Made by a program: the position numbers and the translations under genes
DNA from: Eutreptiella sp. 'Long Island Sound 2002'
Lineage: Eukaryota > Euglenozoa > Euglenophyceae > Eutreptiales > Eutreptiaceae
Length of the DNA stretch: 64,000 nt
NCBI GenBank assembly: GCA_964036045.1
Contig: OZ038402.1
Location: 11,365,739-11,429,738, forward strand
Direction: 5' to 3'
The notes under the pieces: model-generated
Database searches by the model: none
The model's input: only the letters and a program-made list of their open reading frames with translations
What the model was told of the DNA's origin: nothing
Part shown: one piece after another, positions 22,501-32,875 of the stretch
How positions within the stretch are numbered: position 1 is the stretch's first letter
How the letters are laid out: each line of letters begins with the position of its first letter

Positions 22501-24469
22501 TCCACTGCCTGGACTACCACAGCGCGTTGACGCCGTGGTACTACGAGGAGGTCCGGGGGCCTGGGGAGCCACCACTCCGGGTGGTGCTCACGGTGCACAA
22601 CGCCCTGTATCAGGGCTCGATGCTGCAAACACTGAGCGACAGCGAGTGGCGCCGGATTGCGGCGGTGACCGGGTTGCCGCATGTGCGTCAAATCGTGGAG
22701 GTGGAAGGGGATTTCAACATGCTGCAGGCCGTGCTGCAGTACATCCAACAGTTCCAGGGCGGCGTGGGCGTCAGCACGGTATCGAAAGGCTACGCTGCGC
22801 AGATGCCAACCGCATTTCCCCTTTTCCGGAGAGTCCGCGTGACTGGGCACCCGAATCCCATGCCTGAGAGCCGCCGGCCACTGCTGCCAGACAAGCCCCT
22901 GCTGGACCACAAGCGGCGCTGCAAAGCCGAGGTGCAATGTGCTCTGGGGCTGCAGGAGGACCCGGAGGCGCGGCTGCTGGTGTTCGTGGGGCGGTGGACG
23001 TACGAGAAGGGCATCGACCTGGTGGCCCGCTTGGCGCTGTGGTTTCTGCGCAGCGACCCGCGCGTGCAGCTGTTCATCGTGGGGCCCGTCGGCGACGCGT
23101 TTGGGGAGTGGGCGGCATCGCGCCTGAAGCTGGCGGCCCGGCAGGACGAATTCAGGAAGCGGCTGTTCGTGCGCCCCGATTTTTTTCAGGTGCAGATGCT
23201 TGTTTTGTGTTGATGTGCGTGCTTCCTCATGAACGGTTCAAGGGCAGAGATTTGTAGAAGGTGGAGCCCGGGCCTCGGGTGGCAAAGCCAGACCAGCCAA
23301 GGAACAGAGTTGTGATGAAAGGTCACCGAAGCAGCCAAAATTTGCGCAAAAAATCCAGAAAACATTCTTTAAAATTCTTAAAAAAAATCCAATGAAAAAT
23401 ATCAAAACAGAAATGAAGAAAAAATGAAGAAAAAAAACTGAAAAAGGAGATGAAAACAAAAATCCCCATTCGCCCCTGCCCATGAGGAGAGTCTTGACAG
23501 TGTTGGCAGAGGATTGTGAAAGACTGGGGCAGTGGTGGCGCTCCACCGCACACCACACCGCTATGGCAGAGGGTTTGCACTCCGCACTGAAGATTGTGGA
23601 CCCTTGATGTGTTGGTGCCACGACCCGCCACCATGGAAAGCCAGAGACGGTGGGCCAGCACAGCAGTTTTGGTGGATCTTTGGGAGTGGCGACATCGATG
23701 GACGCCGCCAATTGCCCGGAGCAACATCTCGGGGTCATTTCAGAGGCGGTGCATGCGGTGGTACGGCTTTCCTTTACAGCGGAGTGCTCAATGTGGGATT
23801 GCCACTCAAAGTGGGATTTCCGTAAGCTGCATTGAGCAGGCAGGGCCGACATGTACCCAGATCAGGGACGTGTCCTGCGACATCATAGCCAAGTGGGAAG
23901 TTGGGGGATACATCTGCTGGCAAGGTCTGGCATACAACTCCTGACAGGATCCAGCACACAGCAGGGTCCAGTATCCCTGTGAGGTTACCAAATTTCTCTT
24001 CGAATTCGGCCATTCTTAGTGCTGAAAAATGACCCCTCGCACGTCTGCCCCCTGCCGGCTGCTCTCCCCACCCAACTCTCAAAGCGTATTGGGGAAGACG
24101 GGGATATGGGAAATGTGCGCAAGATCGGCTGCTTGGGACAACTGCCCCTAGTTTGCTCCCAATTCCGCAAATGCGGCCCATTTTTTCCTCGTCTTTCCCG
24201 GTTCCCCCCATTTTCCCATTTCCCCCCATGTTCTCTCCGGGTACATCACGCAACACGGGTTGGTATCGGAGGTCGGCTGTGCGGCTTCCATGGTTTGCCG
24301 TTGGGCTGGGTCCACAGCCCCAAGACCACGATGCATCGTTTGGCGGCCATACTCGGCAAGCTGGAGGGATTGGGAGTGCGTGTAGTGCAGGACATGGATG
24401 AGGGACACACTCTCACGACCTTGGGGTGCGCCATCAGAAATTCTGCTGTCGTCCCAGCACTGAGCAGGT

Positions 24470-24530
<61 letters not shown>

Positions 24531-26920
24531 TCACATGGCAGTGCCGATACTTAACCGGTAATAACACGGGTTACGTGTATGTACTGATGTGCCCACTCGT
24601 GTCCTCTCTGCATCCTCTCCGCATTTTCACCAGATGACGCCAGCCATGCGCTTGGCCGCGGACTTCTTCCTGTGCCCGTCGCGCAGCGAGCCTTTCGCCT
24701 TCGTGGATGTGGAGTTTGCCTGGCATGGGACACCCACTGTTGGCTGCCTGGTTGGTGGGCTGGGCAAAGTCCCCGGAGTCTACTACCGCTGTCTCGAGCC
24801 GGGCAGCGCACCTCTTTGCACAGCTTCGACGTGCAGTTGTGAAGGCGCTGGCGCTGGATGGTGAGACGTATGAGGCAATGTCGCGGGCCGCACTGGATGT
24901 CTCTTTCCCATTGGAGGCATGGCGCGCCGAGCTCTGCCGGCAATACGACGACGTGGCGGGTGTTTCTGTCATGCCTCCAAACCCGCCCGCCCGCCTCGCT
25001 GCCAAGTCCGCGCCAGACACTGCGGAGGAGCTGTCCCCACGTTTGGACATGGACGTGCTGAACCTGCAGGTGCGGCAGAAAGCGATGCAGGTGGTCACCC
25101 TGGGTGAGGGGCGCATGCATGTCTGGGGCCCGGAGCGGATCCTGGAGCATGCATACCAGCGCGCACGCTGTACTGCCCCCATCGCCCTCTCTTGGCTGTC
25201 CGCCGTGCTGGAGCTGGAGGTGCTGCAGTGCCCCGTGAGGCACTTGTGCCTCTGCTGCCTCACAGCGCTGGTGCCCGTGTCCGCCCTGGTGCTGTCGGCC
25301 GCGGTGGTCATGCACCGCCCGGACGTCGGGCTGTGGGGCGGGGCCGGGGTGTATTCCCTGCACTGCCTGTGCGCCGGCCTCGGGTCCGTGGGGTGGCTGC
25401 GGCTGCTGCGGCGGTGGCCGGGGCACATCTTCGGCCTCGCCGGCAGCGCCCAGCTCACTTTTGCCGGGGCGCTGCTGCTGGTCACACGGAGCGGGACGCC
25501 GGCGGCGCTGGTGCTCCCGGCGGTGGCACTGCATGGGCTCGCCGCCGGGGCCGTGGACCCCGTGCTCGCGGGGCTCAACTTCCTGGGGAAATGGTCCGAG
25601 CACACGGCGGTGGTGGTGCGGCGTGCGGCAATGACGGAGCCAGTGCGGCTGGCGGTCACGTTCGCCCTTCTCGGGGTCATAGTGGAGTCCGCCCCACGGG
25701 GCACGTCCGTTTCCACGACAAGTGCCATGCGGCACGTGAAGCTCCCAATGACCGCCTGCGTGATTACCTGCGCGACGCTTGCCTTGACGGTGATCTGCTG
25801 GTACACCCCGTTGCCTGCCAGCTACCGGCTGCCGCGCCAGCGCCTCGCGCACGTCCTCCACTACCCCGTGTACTGTGGGCTCGTGGCTGCCCAGTGCGTG
25901 CAAGAGCCCGGAGGCTTTCTGTCGGTGCTGCTGATCCACTGGCTGTTGCTGGGGGCGTTCCCCCCGGCGGAGGTCGGGCAGTTCTTCTCCTGCGTTGCGG
26001 TGGCCGTGGGCCTGAGTGCCCTCGCCGTGTGCGCCGCCCTCATCCGTGCCGCCGGGGCCGCCCTGCCCACCGTTGCGGTGATCACCGTTTTCACGTTCCC
26101 GCCTGCAACGCTGGCGCTTGTCGCGGCGGCCTCGGCAGCGCAGGCCGGGTCTGTCGCGGTGAAGGTCTCACTCGGCATTGCCATCACGTTGGGTGCCGTC
26201 AGGGACATGGCCACCGCGATCCTCGTACGCCGCGTGCTCCCCTCGCGATGGAAGTTCATCCATTTCCAGTCCCACGCCGCGTTGCTGACGCACATTTTTG
26301 GGGCCCTGTCGCCCGTTGTGTTCTGGGGGGCTGGTGGCCTGGGCCTGCACGACGCCAACAGTGTTTCCGACGCATCCGTGCAGGGCTTGTTTGCGCTGCT
26401 GTTTGTGCTCTCCGCCGTGCAGTGCGGTGTGTTGATCGCTCTGCTGCGGCCTTTGCGGACGGAAGGGATCCTGAGCTTTGTGTTTGGGCCTGCCCATCCC
26501 GGCGGCACAGGGCCCCATCGCAGCAGAGTGGACGGTTGTTGCAAACGCATTGCCATGTGCATTCGCGGTGTGTACCCACGCGCTTATGTGGCGCAGTCGG
26601 AGGATGATCACGGCCCACAGGCGTTGATGAGTAGCGACGTGTTGTCCAGCGACGTTGAGATGGGAGCCAAGTCAGTGAGACCTGAGAGAGACGATCTCCC
26701 AGTGAGACCTGAGAGAGACGATCTCCCAGTGAGACCCGAGAGAGACGATCTCCCAGTGGGTTGTGCTGGGAGCCGAGATGTGTTGCCCAGTGTTGAGAGC
26801 AGCAGCAGCAGCATTGACACCCTTGGATATGTCCCACCTTACAGCTCTTCTTCACTTTCCCCGAGTCCTCCCACCATTTCCTCCTGCCCTCTCCCCCCCT
26901 CTCTCGTTCCAGTAGAATAA
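18655..26920 (+). CDS. Alpha-glucan synthase-like protein (GH13 + GT5 + multi-TM), whole gene
   Basis: Three exons (18655-19509, 21002-23189, 24634-26920) separated by GT-AG introns give a protein of about 1,775 residues: CBM48-like sandwich, GH13 domain with branching-enzyme-like motifs, one membrane helix, GT5 glycogen-synthase-type domain, about 12 membrane helices and a short tail. Fungal alpha-1,3-glucan synthases (about 2,400 residues) have the same order, with GH13 outside the cell, GT5 in the cytosol and the helices forming a presumed export path. By analogy it would polymerise glucose from a nucleotide sugar and extrude or remodel the chain. Product linkage cannot be read from sequence. 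Four apparent frameshifts (18991-18992, 22176-22183, 22248-22255, about 24800) mean it is either a recent pseudogene or carries consensus errors. The 5' end and any signal peptide are not identified. Confidence 0.75.
19510..21001 (+). other. Glucan synthase intron 1
   Basis: GT-AG intron of 1,492 bp, phase 1. The donor is GTATGC at 19510 and the acceptor cttcccTCTTCCACAG ends at 21001. Joining gives a Gly codon and a continuous reading frame across the GH13 domain, which supports the call. The interior (about 19900-20230) is built of degenerate repeats around gggctgtacagg and gggcagacaca, and contains ORFs with no coding character. Confidence 0.8.
21002..23189 (+). CDS. Glucan synthase exon 2: GH13 end, membrane helix, GT5 first half
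   Basis: GH13 region III is LSFAED (acid/base Glu at 21064-21066), followed by GGLGFDAQWDE, the GGxGFDYxW signature of branching enzymes; region IV is YTESHD (Asp at 21253-21255) and then MLFQGQEYLEDG. A beta-rich C-terminal domain follows. A single hydrophobic helix is encoded at about 21939-22012. The GT5 part opens with ALEHIVPSAD and a GGLG loop at about 22177-22190, and later shows VLTVHNALYQG, GVGVSTVSKGY and FVGRWTYEKG. The frame must change at the G8 run (22176-22183) and at a TCGG-TCGG doubling (22248-22255). The conserved Lys of the KTGGL loop aligns with Thr here. The exon ends in phase 0 at CAG before GTGCAG. Confidence 0.8.
23190..24633 (+). other. Glucan synthase intron 2
   Basis: GT-AG intron of 1,444 bp, phase 0, from GTGCAG at 23190 to gcattttcacCAG at 24633. 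Joining links the two halves of the GT5 domain in frame. The 5' part (about 23330-23460) is A-rich, unlike the GC-rich exons. A CA then GA microsatellite lies near its 3' end. ORFs inside show no recognised domain. Confidence 0.8.
24471..24528 (+). repeat. (CA)n(GA)n compound microsatellite
   Basis: About 15 CA units followed directly by about 14 GA units, within intron 2 of the glucan synthase-like gene. Confidence 0.95.
24634..26920 (+). CDS. Glucan synthase exon 3: GT5 end and polytopic membrane domain
   Basis: The exon starts with the GT5 C-terminal motif AADFFLCPSRSEPFAFVDVEF (the two Glu of E-x7-E at about 24688 and 24712), then GGLGKVPG. Near 24800 the frame changes and continues as HLFAQLRRAVVKALAL, matching the helix that ends the GT5 domain in alpha-glucan synthases. 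After a 100-residue hydrophilic linker, about 12 hydrophobic helices run from about 25233 to 26450, rich in Ala, Val and Leu with few charges. The tail (26500-26917) is hydrophilic and has three copies of a 9-residue repeat. The stop is TAA at 26918-26920. GC content is very high at third positions. Confidence 0.8.
26675..26755 (+). repeat. 27-bp coding repeat, three copies
   Basis: Starts at 26675, 26702 and 26729; each encodes RPERDDLPV in the tail of the glucan synthase-like protein. Only one silent difference was noticed (cctgag/cccgag), so the expansion is recent. It keeps the frame. Confidence 0.95.
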
Positions 26921-27440
26921 GCTCCGAAGGTGGCACATTGATGCAAGGTGGCACATTGATGATCAAGCAGCAAGCAGCACTCCAAATGTCAAGCGTCCAA
27001 ACAACCATTAAACCCACGCCCATTTTGGCTGGGGTAGAGAAGGCCTTAGGCTTTTCTTGCTTACCACAAACTGCTAACCCAATATTTGTACATGTGTTTT
27101 ACCTATCATATGCACCATGCACAATGCAAAGCATCTGTTTTCAACTTAATTCTGTCCTCTACTGTGTCCTGCAGCGCACATCGTTGGATTTCTTTGTGTT
27201 TACGGCGCTTGCGCCGGAAGTGTTTTACACAAGTGATCTCCATGAACAACAGTGAGTGACACAAAAGACAAAACTTGACACCATTTGTACAACATGGTAC
27301 CCAAACAGCGTACATGGAACACCCTAATTAGGGGGTGAAATGCGCACAAGTGTGTTGGTAGCTGTGCGCACTGTGCTCAGCCCTTCGTACTCAGCCGGAA
27401 TGCAAACCTGTGTTCGGGCACAGGTGAGACGTTTGAGTTT
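26921..27440. other. Intergenic, nothing recognised
   Basis: Downstream of the glucan synthase stop. A 17-bp block (ggtggcacattgatg) is doubled at about 26930-26958. I see no gene, RNA or clear polyadenylation signal. Confidence 0.4.
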
Positions 27441-27829
27441 GAAATTACGATGGAAGCAGTACATGGGTCCAGAGTGGACGTGATTTGGACGGAGAGGCAG
27501 CTGGTGATTGGTCAGGATATTCAGTTTTGCTGATTTCGGACGGCACTGCAGTGGCGATCGGAGCTGTTCACATCGATAATGGTGGCGACAGCAGTGGTCA
27601 TGTTCGTGTTTATGGATACATGAATCATCTCGGTTGGGTCAGAATTGGAAGTGACGTTCCAGCAGGTGAGGCAGCTCAGGATTGGTCAGGATGTTCTGTT
27701 GCTTTCAGCCACAGTGGCAAAGTATTGGCAGTTGCACCCCATGATCGTCAGCAGCAAACAACACCATCCCGTGGGGACAGGCCGCCCCAAGAGATGGCTC
27801 GAATCCCAAATTCGATACAATCTCGCTGA
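27441..27829 (+). CDS. FG-GAP/integrin-like beta-propeller exon (partial)
   Basis: The open frame after a TGA at 27440-27442 encodes two copies of a propeller-blade repeat: LDGEAAGDWSGYSVLLISDG followed by AVAIGA, GHVRVYGY and GWVRIGSDV, then PAGEAAQDWSGCSVAFSHSG and VLAVAP. The pattern G-x-A-x-D-x-x-G-x-S-V, hydrophobic strand, GHVRVY, W-x-x-x-G is typical of large extracellular FG-GAP-like proteins frequent in algae, diatoms and oomycetes. The second blade degrades after VLAVAP (about 27740), where an intron or the end of a fragment is likely. Remaining exons were not found, so this may be a gene relic. Confidence 0.55.
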
Positions 27830-30109
27830 ATTGTTGCACTTGTGACCGTTGTTGCGTGGATGGCTGCCGCAACGCTTTATACCTCACACACCACATATGG
27901 TGCTGAAATTGCTGACCGAGATGCCTCAAAAACTGCCATTCACACGGTCATTCTGTCCCACTGCGCTCAGAGACACTGCCATGGCTCAGAGGGGGAGCGG
28001 TCCAAGGAATTTTGGAATCACCACGCCAATTCGAAGCGCAAAGTGCGTGCGGGATCTGTTGGCCCATGCATGCAGGACTGTTGGCCCATTTGCACGACCA
28101 CGTACAAGGTGCGTGCCTACATAAGACGAAGGGAAAACACCTGCACTAATGCACTGTGTCTAACGAAGTCCAGCTGCATGTGGTGTCAAGGTGCTTGCTT
28201 GCTTGGACAGGGGAGGATTTGTCTTTTTTGTGGCTGAATGTTTCTGCCATGAAATAATGGCGCACCTGCAGGATTATGTCCAATTTCCGTTGCATGTGGC
28301 AGCTGACGCGTCAGCACTTTGTGCAATTATTGTATGTCTTCAGCAGGGTGGGAGCAAACGCCACCGTCACGATTGTTGCCATGGTTTCCCATGCTGGCAT
28401 TGTGACCATTGTACTGTCACGCTTGCAGTTTTTTGTTGTCACCTTTTGCATGGAAAAACCCTCATTTCAAGTCATTTTCCCACCTGCGATTCCTGTTTTT
28501 GCTGTATTTCGCATCGTGTTTTCACTAGTCAACCACTGTCATATTGGCGAGGGGACGCATATGCTGGAGACGCCCACTTTCCCAAGCACAGTCTTGAGTA
28601 CTCTTTGAACTTCTGGAGTCAGTCAAAAAAAAAAAATATTGGCGAGGGGACGCATTCCATTTGGGGATGGGTGTATGCAACAATGCTCATGGAAGGGTCA
28701 ACCACAAAGGCATGATATCATGCCTGCACCAGTGTGTGTGCGCGCCTATGTGTCTGATGCAATGTGTCTGATCCAAATTCCCTCCATCATTGTTGCACCA
28801 GTTGAGTAGAAAAGATGTTTTTGTTATTTTGCAGTGCAAACCCAGAGGTTACGGAAACTGAATTGAATCAGTGGTATCCGCACACATAAAGTCGATTTTT
28901 TTGGATGTTTTTTTTCCTATTTTGGTGCTATATTGCCTCGATAATAAGTTTCCTGTTTAGTAGTAAGAATCCATCGTTGGCAAATCTGGGTTGCCCAGAC
29001 AAGGCAACACCAATGGTGGCAAGGGATGTTTTGTAGCTTCAACCTGCCCCGCTGCCGTCAAAGATGCAATGCAAAATTCTGCTTTCACACGGCGAATGCA
29101 CAGGAACGATCAGAATTGTTTCCACGTGGCATGGCGGCTTTCACTAATGGCGATGAAGGTTTTCTGCGCCCGGGTAACGTTGGCAATCTCAATGGTGGGA
29201 TCACTGCAGATGGTGAACAATTTGGTCTCAGAAGTATGTGACAGTTTCTAGATGATGCTGCACAACAAAAATATTTGTACATCACTCTATGATTGCAATG
29301 ATGCGGCGTTGTTCACCGTTCACCTTTGTCAGTGTGTGTTTAACAAAGGAAACATGCATGTTGATGTTGCCGCACCCGGTAAAAGGAAACAAATATTCCA
29401 ATTGGAAATCACAAAATTAGGTAACGGTAATAGGGGTGTAAGCGCAGCGATTTTTCGGTGAGTGCAGTGAGTTCCCAACCGGTGAGTGGTGGTGTGTAGT
29501 TTTTAATAACAGCGTGGGAAGGGGATTTCTTTTGCGTGTTTTGTAGTGCTTGCATGGCTGGCGTTGTATTCAGGCTCAGGCTCAGACTCTTGCAAATGCT
29601 CAACAGTGCAGTGTTTTCATGTTTTCCTTTTTTGTGCAGTGCTATGAATTCCCCAAGTTTTTGTGCACACAATGGTTCACTTTTTGTGAACAACAGTTCA
29701 CTTTTTGTGAACAAAAGTTGGGCAGTGAAGCACGAGTGGTGGACGAGTTATGATGCTTTAAGAAAGTTGACACGTTTCAAAGCCAAGGATGTGTGCAACA
29801 CTGGATTGAAAGCAGGTGTAGTGCCGTCTTTTAAGAACCACAAAACATGCTAAAAATAGCATTTTCGTGTTGCATTGTGTTTCATCCAACAGCGGGCAAG
29901 GACCCCTAGCTAGGTGAAAGTGGAGGACAAAACCGTTGGAGTTTTGCGCGTTGGCATGAGGGATCAGGCCAAAAGGATAATAAATTTTTCGGCTTTTAAA
30001 TTGGACAAACAAAGAGGAAATTTTGCCGAGCTTCGCTCGGAACCAAAGGTTGACCAACTGTAACCATCTGCTAGGTGAAAGTCCAGGACACGGTCCGTCC
30101 TGGCACTCG
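27830..30109. other. No assigned gene; small duplications and hairpins
   Basis: AT-richer sequence with no recognised domain. The string atattggcgaggggacgcat occurs at about 28541 and 28637. Two identical hairpins, GTTCAC-TTTTT-GTGAAC, lie at about 29675-29691 and 29697-29713. The open frame ending near 29241 (GNLNGGITADGEQ) has no known match that I recognise. Confidence 0.4.
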
Positions 30110-30258
30110 TACTTCGATATCTTTGAACAGGGTTTTTGTCTTCGAATTTGTGAAGTGTGTATGAATTGGTGCTCCGCCTAAAGATCCTGCGCAGAAAGAG
30201 GTTTGTCGTATTTTGGGATTTTCGAGAAACAGGACAGTTCCCAAGTCAAACCACAACA
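30110..30258 (+). mobile_element. LTR fragment (copy 2), isolated
   Basis: Near-identical to 9423-9571, same strand, again ending in CAACA. It is not followed by Gag or any element sequence, so it is a solo or truncated LTR of the same Ty3-like family. It lies about 600 bp upstream of the histidine kinase. Confidence 0.7.
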
Positions 30259-30853
30259 TTTGGGACAGAGGAAAGGATGCATTGCATTGTGCACATGCAA
30301 CACTATTCCGGGGAGAGGTTGGCCCTTTTGGGCCCCATGTCCAGTGGCCCCATTTTTTGTGACCTGAATGGACCCTCAACAGCTCTGGCAACAGTCATTC
30401 TCCACCCACGTTTGGCCTGTTTTTCGTCTCACAATGGGTTTTTTCAAGACAGTTGCGATTTTGCAAGGACACAAAAGGGCCAACAGTGGTTTATCACGGC
30501 ATCACTCCATTTTTATCGTTCTAATTGGTTACTCCTCTTTTTTCACTCAGTTTTTGGAACCCAACTCCTCATCTTGCTGCACCAGTACTGGGCCGCCAGT
30601 TTTCAGTTTTTGCTCACTTTTTGGTATTCAGCATGGTATGTCAACACATCGTCCACCAAAAGTTGGGCGGCAACCGAAGCAGCAGCTGCTTGCTGCCATA
30701 ACCCATGTTCAACGTACACCCTGAAAGAGGGATATGAAACCTTGCGGCTTACACCAGATTTGTGACCTCAACCCCAACCACTCCATTTTTCTTTCTGTCA
30801 CACACACTGCGTTGCACAGCTTTGTCTTTCCATTTTCATTGCTCCGTGGAATT

Positions 30854-32875
30854 ATGTCCACTGCAAACAACAATGAGAACTCCACGGAAGCGACCTGGGG
30901 TGCTACCAAGATGCTCCCGTTTTGGAAGGACTTTCGGTTTTCATGTCCGTCGAAGGAGTGGGGTTTCCAGATGAGCCAGGCATCTCCAGCCAAGACAGTG
31001 TCTGTCTTCCTCTGCCTGGCAGCCTTCGAGGCCTGGCTGGTAAGAGCTATTTTTAGCGCAACCGGGGTCTCATGGATCGCTGTTCTCTCCACCATTCCCC
31101 TGTGTATTCTCCTCGTGGCGTCATTGGTCCTGATCCGATGGTGGAGTGCAGTCTCGCCCTATGCCTCACATATGATTTGCATGGCTATCATTGTGGGGGC
31201 TGTGGACAAAATAGCGTTTTTGGTCACAGAATTGGATACTGTGTGGGCCAACACTCGCCAACTTGTTGAGGGCATAAGGTCAGACCCGTTGGACACGGCC
31301 ATAGTAGCGGTTGAAGGTCACACATATTTAGTCATGGCTTGCATACTCCGTCCGCTCATTTGTGTTGTGGTGCAATGTTTGATGCTGAATGGCTTTCTGT
31401 ATACTCGATGGATCCTGCTGACCAATTGCATGCTCCCCATTGGGGGCGTTGTGGCAATCCTCTTAGGTCCAAGGTTGCTGCTCTTGGTTGCTCTTCCTGC
31501 CTTCACTATCCCTTTGGTCACCTTGTGGATGAACCTGTTGCACAGCCTTGCCCAGCGAAAGCACTTCTTGGCAGAGAGCAGACAAAGAGAGACAGAAGTG
31601 AGGCACGCACGAGCAGATGTTGAATCTGACAGCATCCTCAACCACCACCTGAAGAACATCATGGCGGAGGTAAAAGGTTCCATTGAAACGTTCTTGGACG
31701 ATGGCACAGCTGACGAGCTCCTGCACCAGGCCTTACAGCGGCTGCATAGCGGAATCAAATGGTGCAAGAACAGGCTGGTTCTGATTCAAGCGTTTTCCAG
31801 TGAGTACGTCCCGCAGCTGACCTCCGTCAACCTTGCAACACTTGTCGAAGGTCTGATCTCCGGCCGGCAAATGCTGCATGTCACATTCCCTGACCAGTCC
31901 CTATGGATCGATGAGAACCTGTGTCCACTGATGTTGGAAAATGTGATTGTCAACGCGCTTCGACATGGACATCCTGGAGGGCCTGCTGTATCCCTGCACA
32001 TTGATGTGCAGCCCGAGCTCAGAACTGCCGAACATACAATTACATTCCGGGTGACGAATCGTGCGGATCCAGCCAAGCCTCGGATTACACCCGAGTTTTG
32101 CCGGCAGGCCTCCAAAGGCAACCAGCAGGGGCTGAGGCCTGGTGCGCTGTCTGATGGCCTTGGGCTAGGCCACATATTCATGATTGCTGAAAGGCTTGGT
32201 GCCGTAGCCTCACTAAGTCAGGCAGACGGTGACGATACAGTGGTTTTTGAGGCCTCTATGCCTGTCCAAATCAGCGATGACCTTCGCACAAGCATTTCAA
32301 GCCGTGTGGTGTCAGAGCAGCGGGTGCCATCCGCGATACAGCAACGTCCCTGGAACCTTCGCTTCTTCTGTGCCGATGACAGCGCACTTCAACGGAGGCT
32401 ATTGGCTATCAACCTCAACCGTTATTTTCAGGGAAGTTGTGTAGAAATGTTCGGGGCCACAAAAGAGGACTTGCAGGGCTTTGCGGAGGGTGCCGTGGAT
32501 CTGGCCGATGTTGTCATTGTGGATCAAAACTTGGAGTACGGGGCAACAACGGTGTACGGCACGAACCTCTTGAAGCAGCTGACCGCCCTGGGCTTCGGAG
32601 GGCTTTGCTGCATCAGATCCGCCAACACTTCGGCCGCCGACAGGGCGTTCTACACATCGTCCGGCGCGCACCTCACATTAGACAAGGGCCTCAGCTTTAG
32701 GGATATGGCATTGTGCCTTCAAGATGCATATATCGAGCATGTGGCACTCAACTGTGCTGCTACGACTGCTGGGAGCAGCAGCAGGAGCAGTTGCCCCAGC
32801 GCCGCTGGCCCCTCTGGCGCATTTCAAAACGCATATCTCATGGATGCTGCTGCTACGACTGCTCGCAATTTATGA
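30854..32875 (+). CDS. Membrane hybrid histidine kinase
   Basis: Intronless ORF of 673 residues from the ATG at 30854 (an in-frame ATG at 30734 would add 40 residues without domain character). Residues about 46-230 carry about six membrane helices. The dimerisation helix has LNHHLKNIM (residues 262-270) with phospho-acceptor His264; the position usually Glu or Asp is His. The ATP-binding domain has the N-box LENVIVNALRHG (361-372) and one glycine loop SDGLGLGHIF (433-442); the usual DxGxG loop is not visible and the strand before reads VTNRAD. The receiver domain (about 502-625) has ADDS, phospho-acceptor Asp557 in VIVDQN, Ser589 and Lys611. It should sense a signal at a membrane and relay phosphate to its own receiver; ligand and output are unknown. 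The Ser/Ala-rich C-tail is unrecognised. Confidence 0.88.
   Translation: MSTANNNENSTEATWGATKMLPFWKDFRFSCPSKEWGFQMSQASPAKTVSVFLCLAAFEAWLVRAIFSATGVSWIAVLSTIPLCILLVASLVLIRWWSAVSPYASHMICMAIIVGAVDKIAFLVTELDTVWANTRQLVEGIRSDPLDTAIVAVEGHTYLVMACILRPLICVVVQCLMLNGFLYTRWILLTNCMLPIGGVVAILLGPRLLLLVALPAFTIPLVTLWMNLLHSLAQRKHFLAESRQRETEVRHARADVESDSILNHHLKNIMAEVKGSIETFLDDGTADELLHQALQRLHSGIKWCKNRLVLIQAFSSEYVPQLTSVNLATLVEGLISGRQMLHVTFPDQSLWIDENLCPLMLENVIVNALRHGHPGGPAVSLHIDVQPELRTAEHTITFRVTNRADPAKPRITPEFCRQASKGNQQGLRPGALSDGLGLGHIFMIAERLGAVASLSQADGDDTVVFEASMPVQISDDLRTSISSRVVSEQRVPSAIQQRPWNLRFFCADDSALQRRLLAINLNRYFQGSCVEMFGATKEDLQGFAEGAVDLADVVIVDQNLEYGATTVYGTNLLKQLTALGFGGLCCIRSANTSAADRAFYTSSGAHLTLDKGLSFRDMALCLQDAYIEHVALNCAATTAGSSSRSSCPSAAGPSGAFQNAYLMDAAATTARNL

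Noticed and set aside
24551-26562. Long minus-strand ORFs opposite the glucan synthase exon 3
   Set aside because: The sense strand has recognisable GT5 and membrane motifs; the antisense ORFs arise from high third-position GC.
30734-30853. Upstream in-frame ATG for the histidine kinase
   Set aside because: The extra 40 residues are not a convincing signal peptide or domain; the ATG at 30854 opens a typical hydrophilic N-terminus before the helices.
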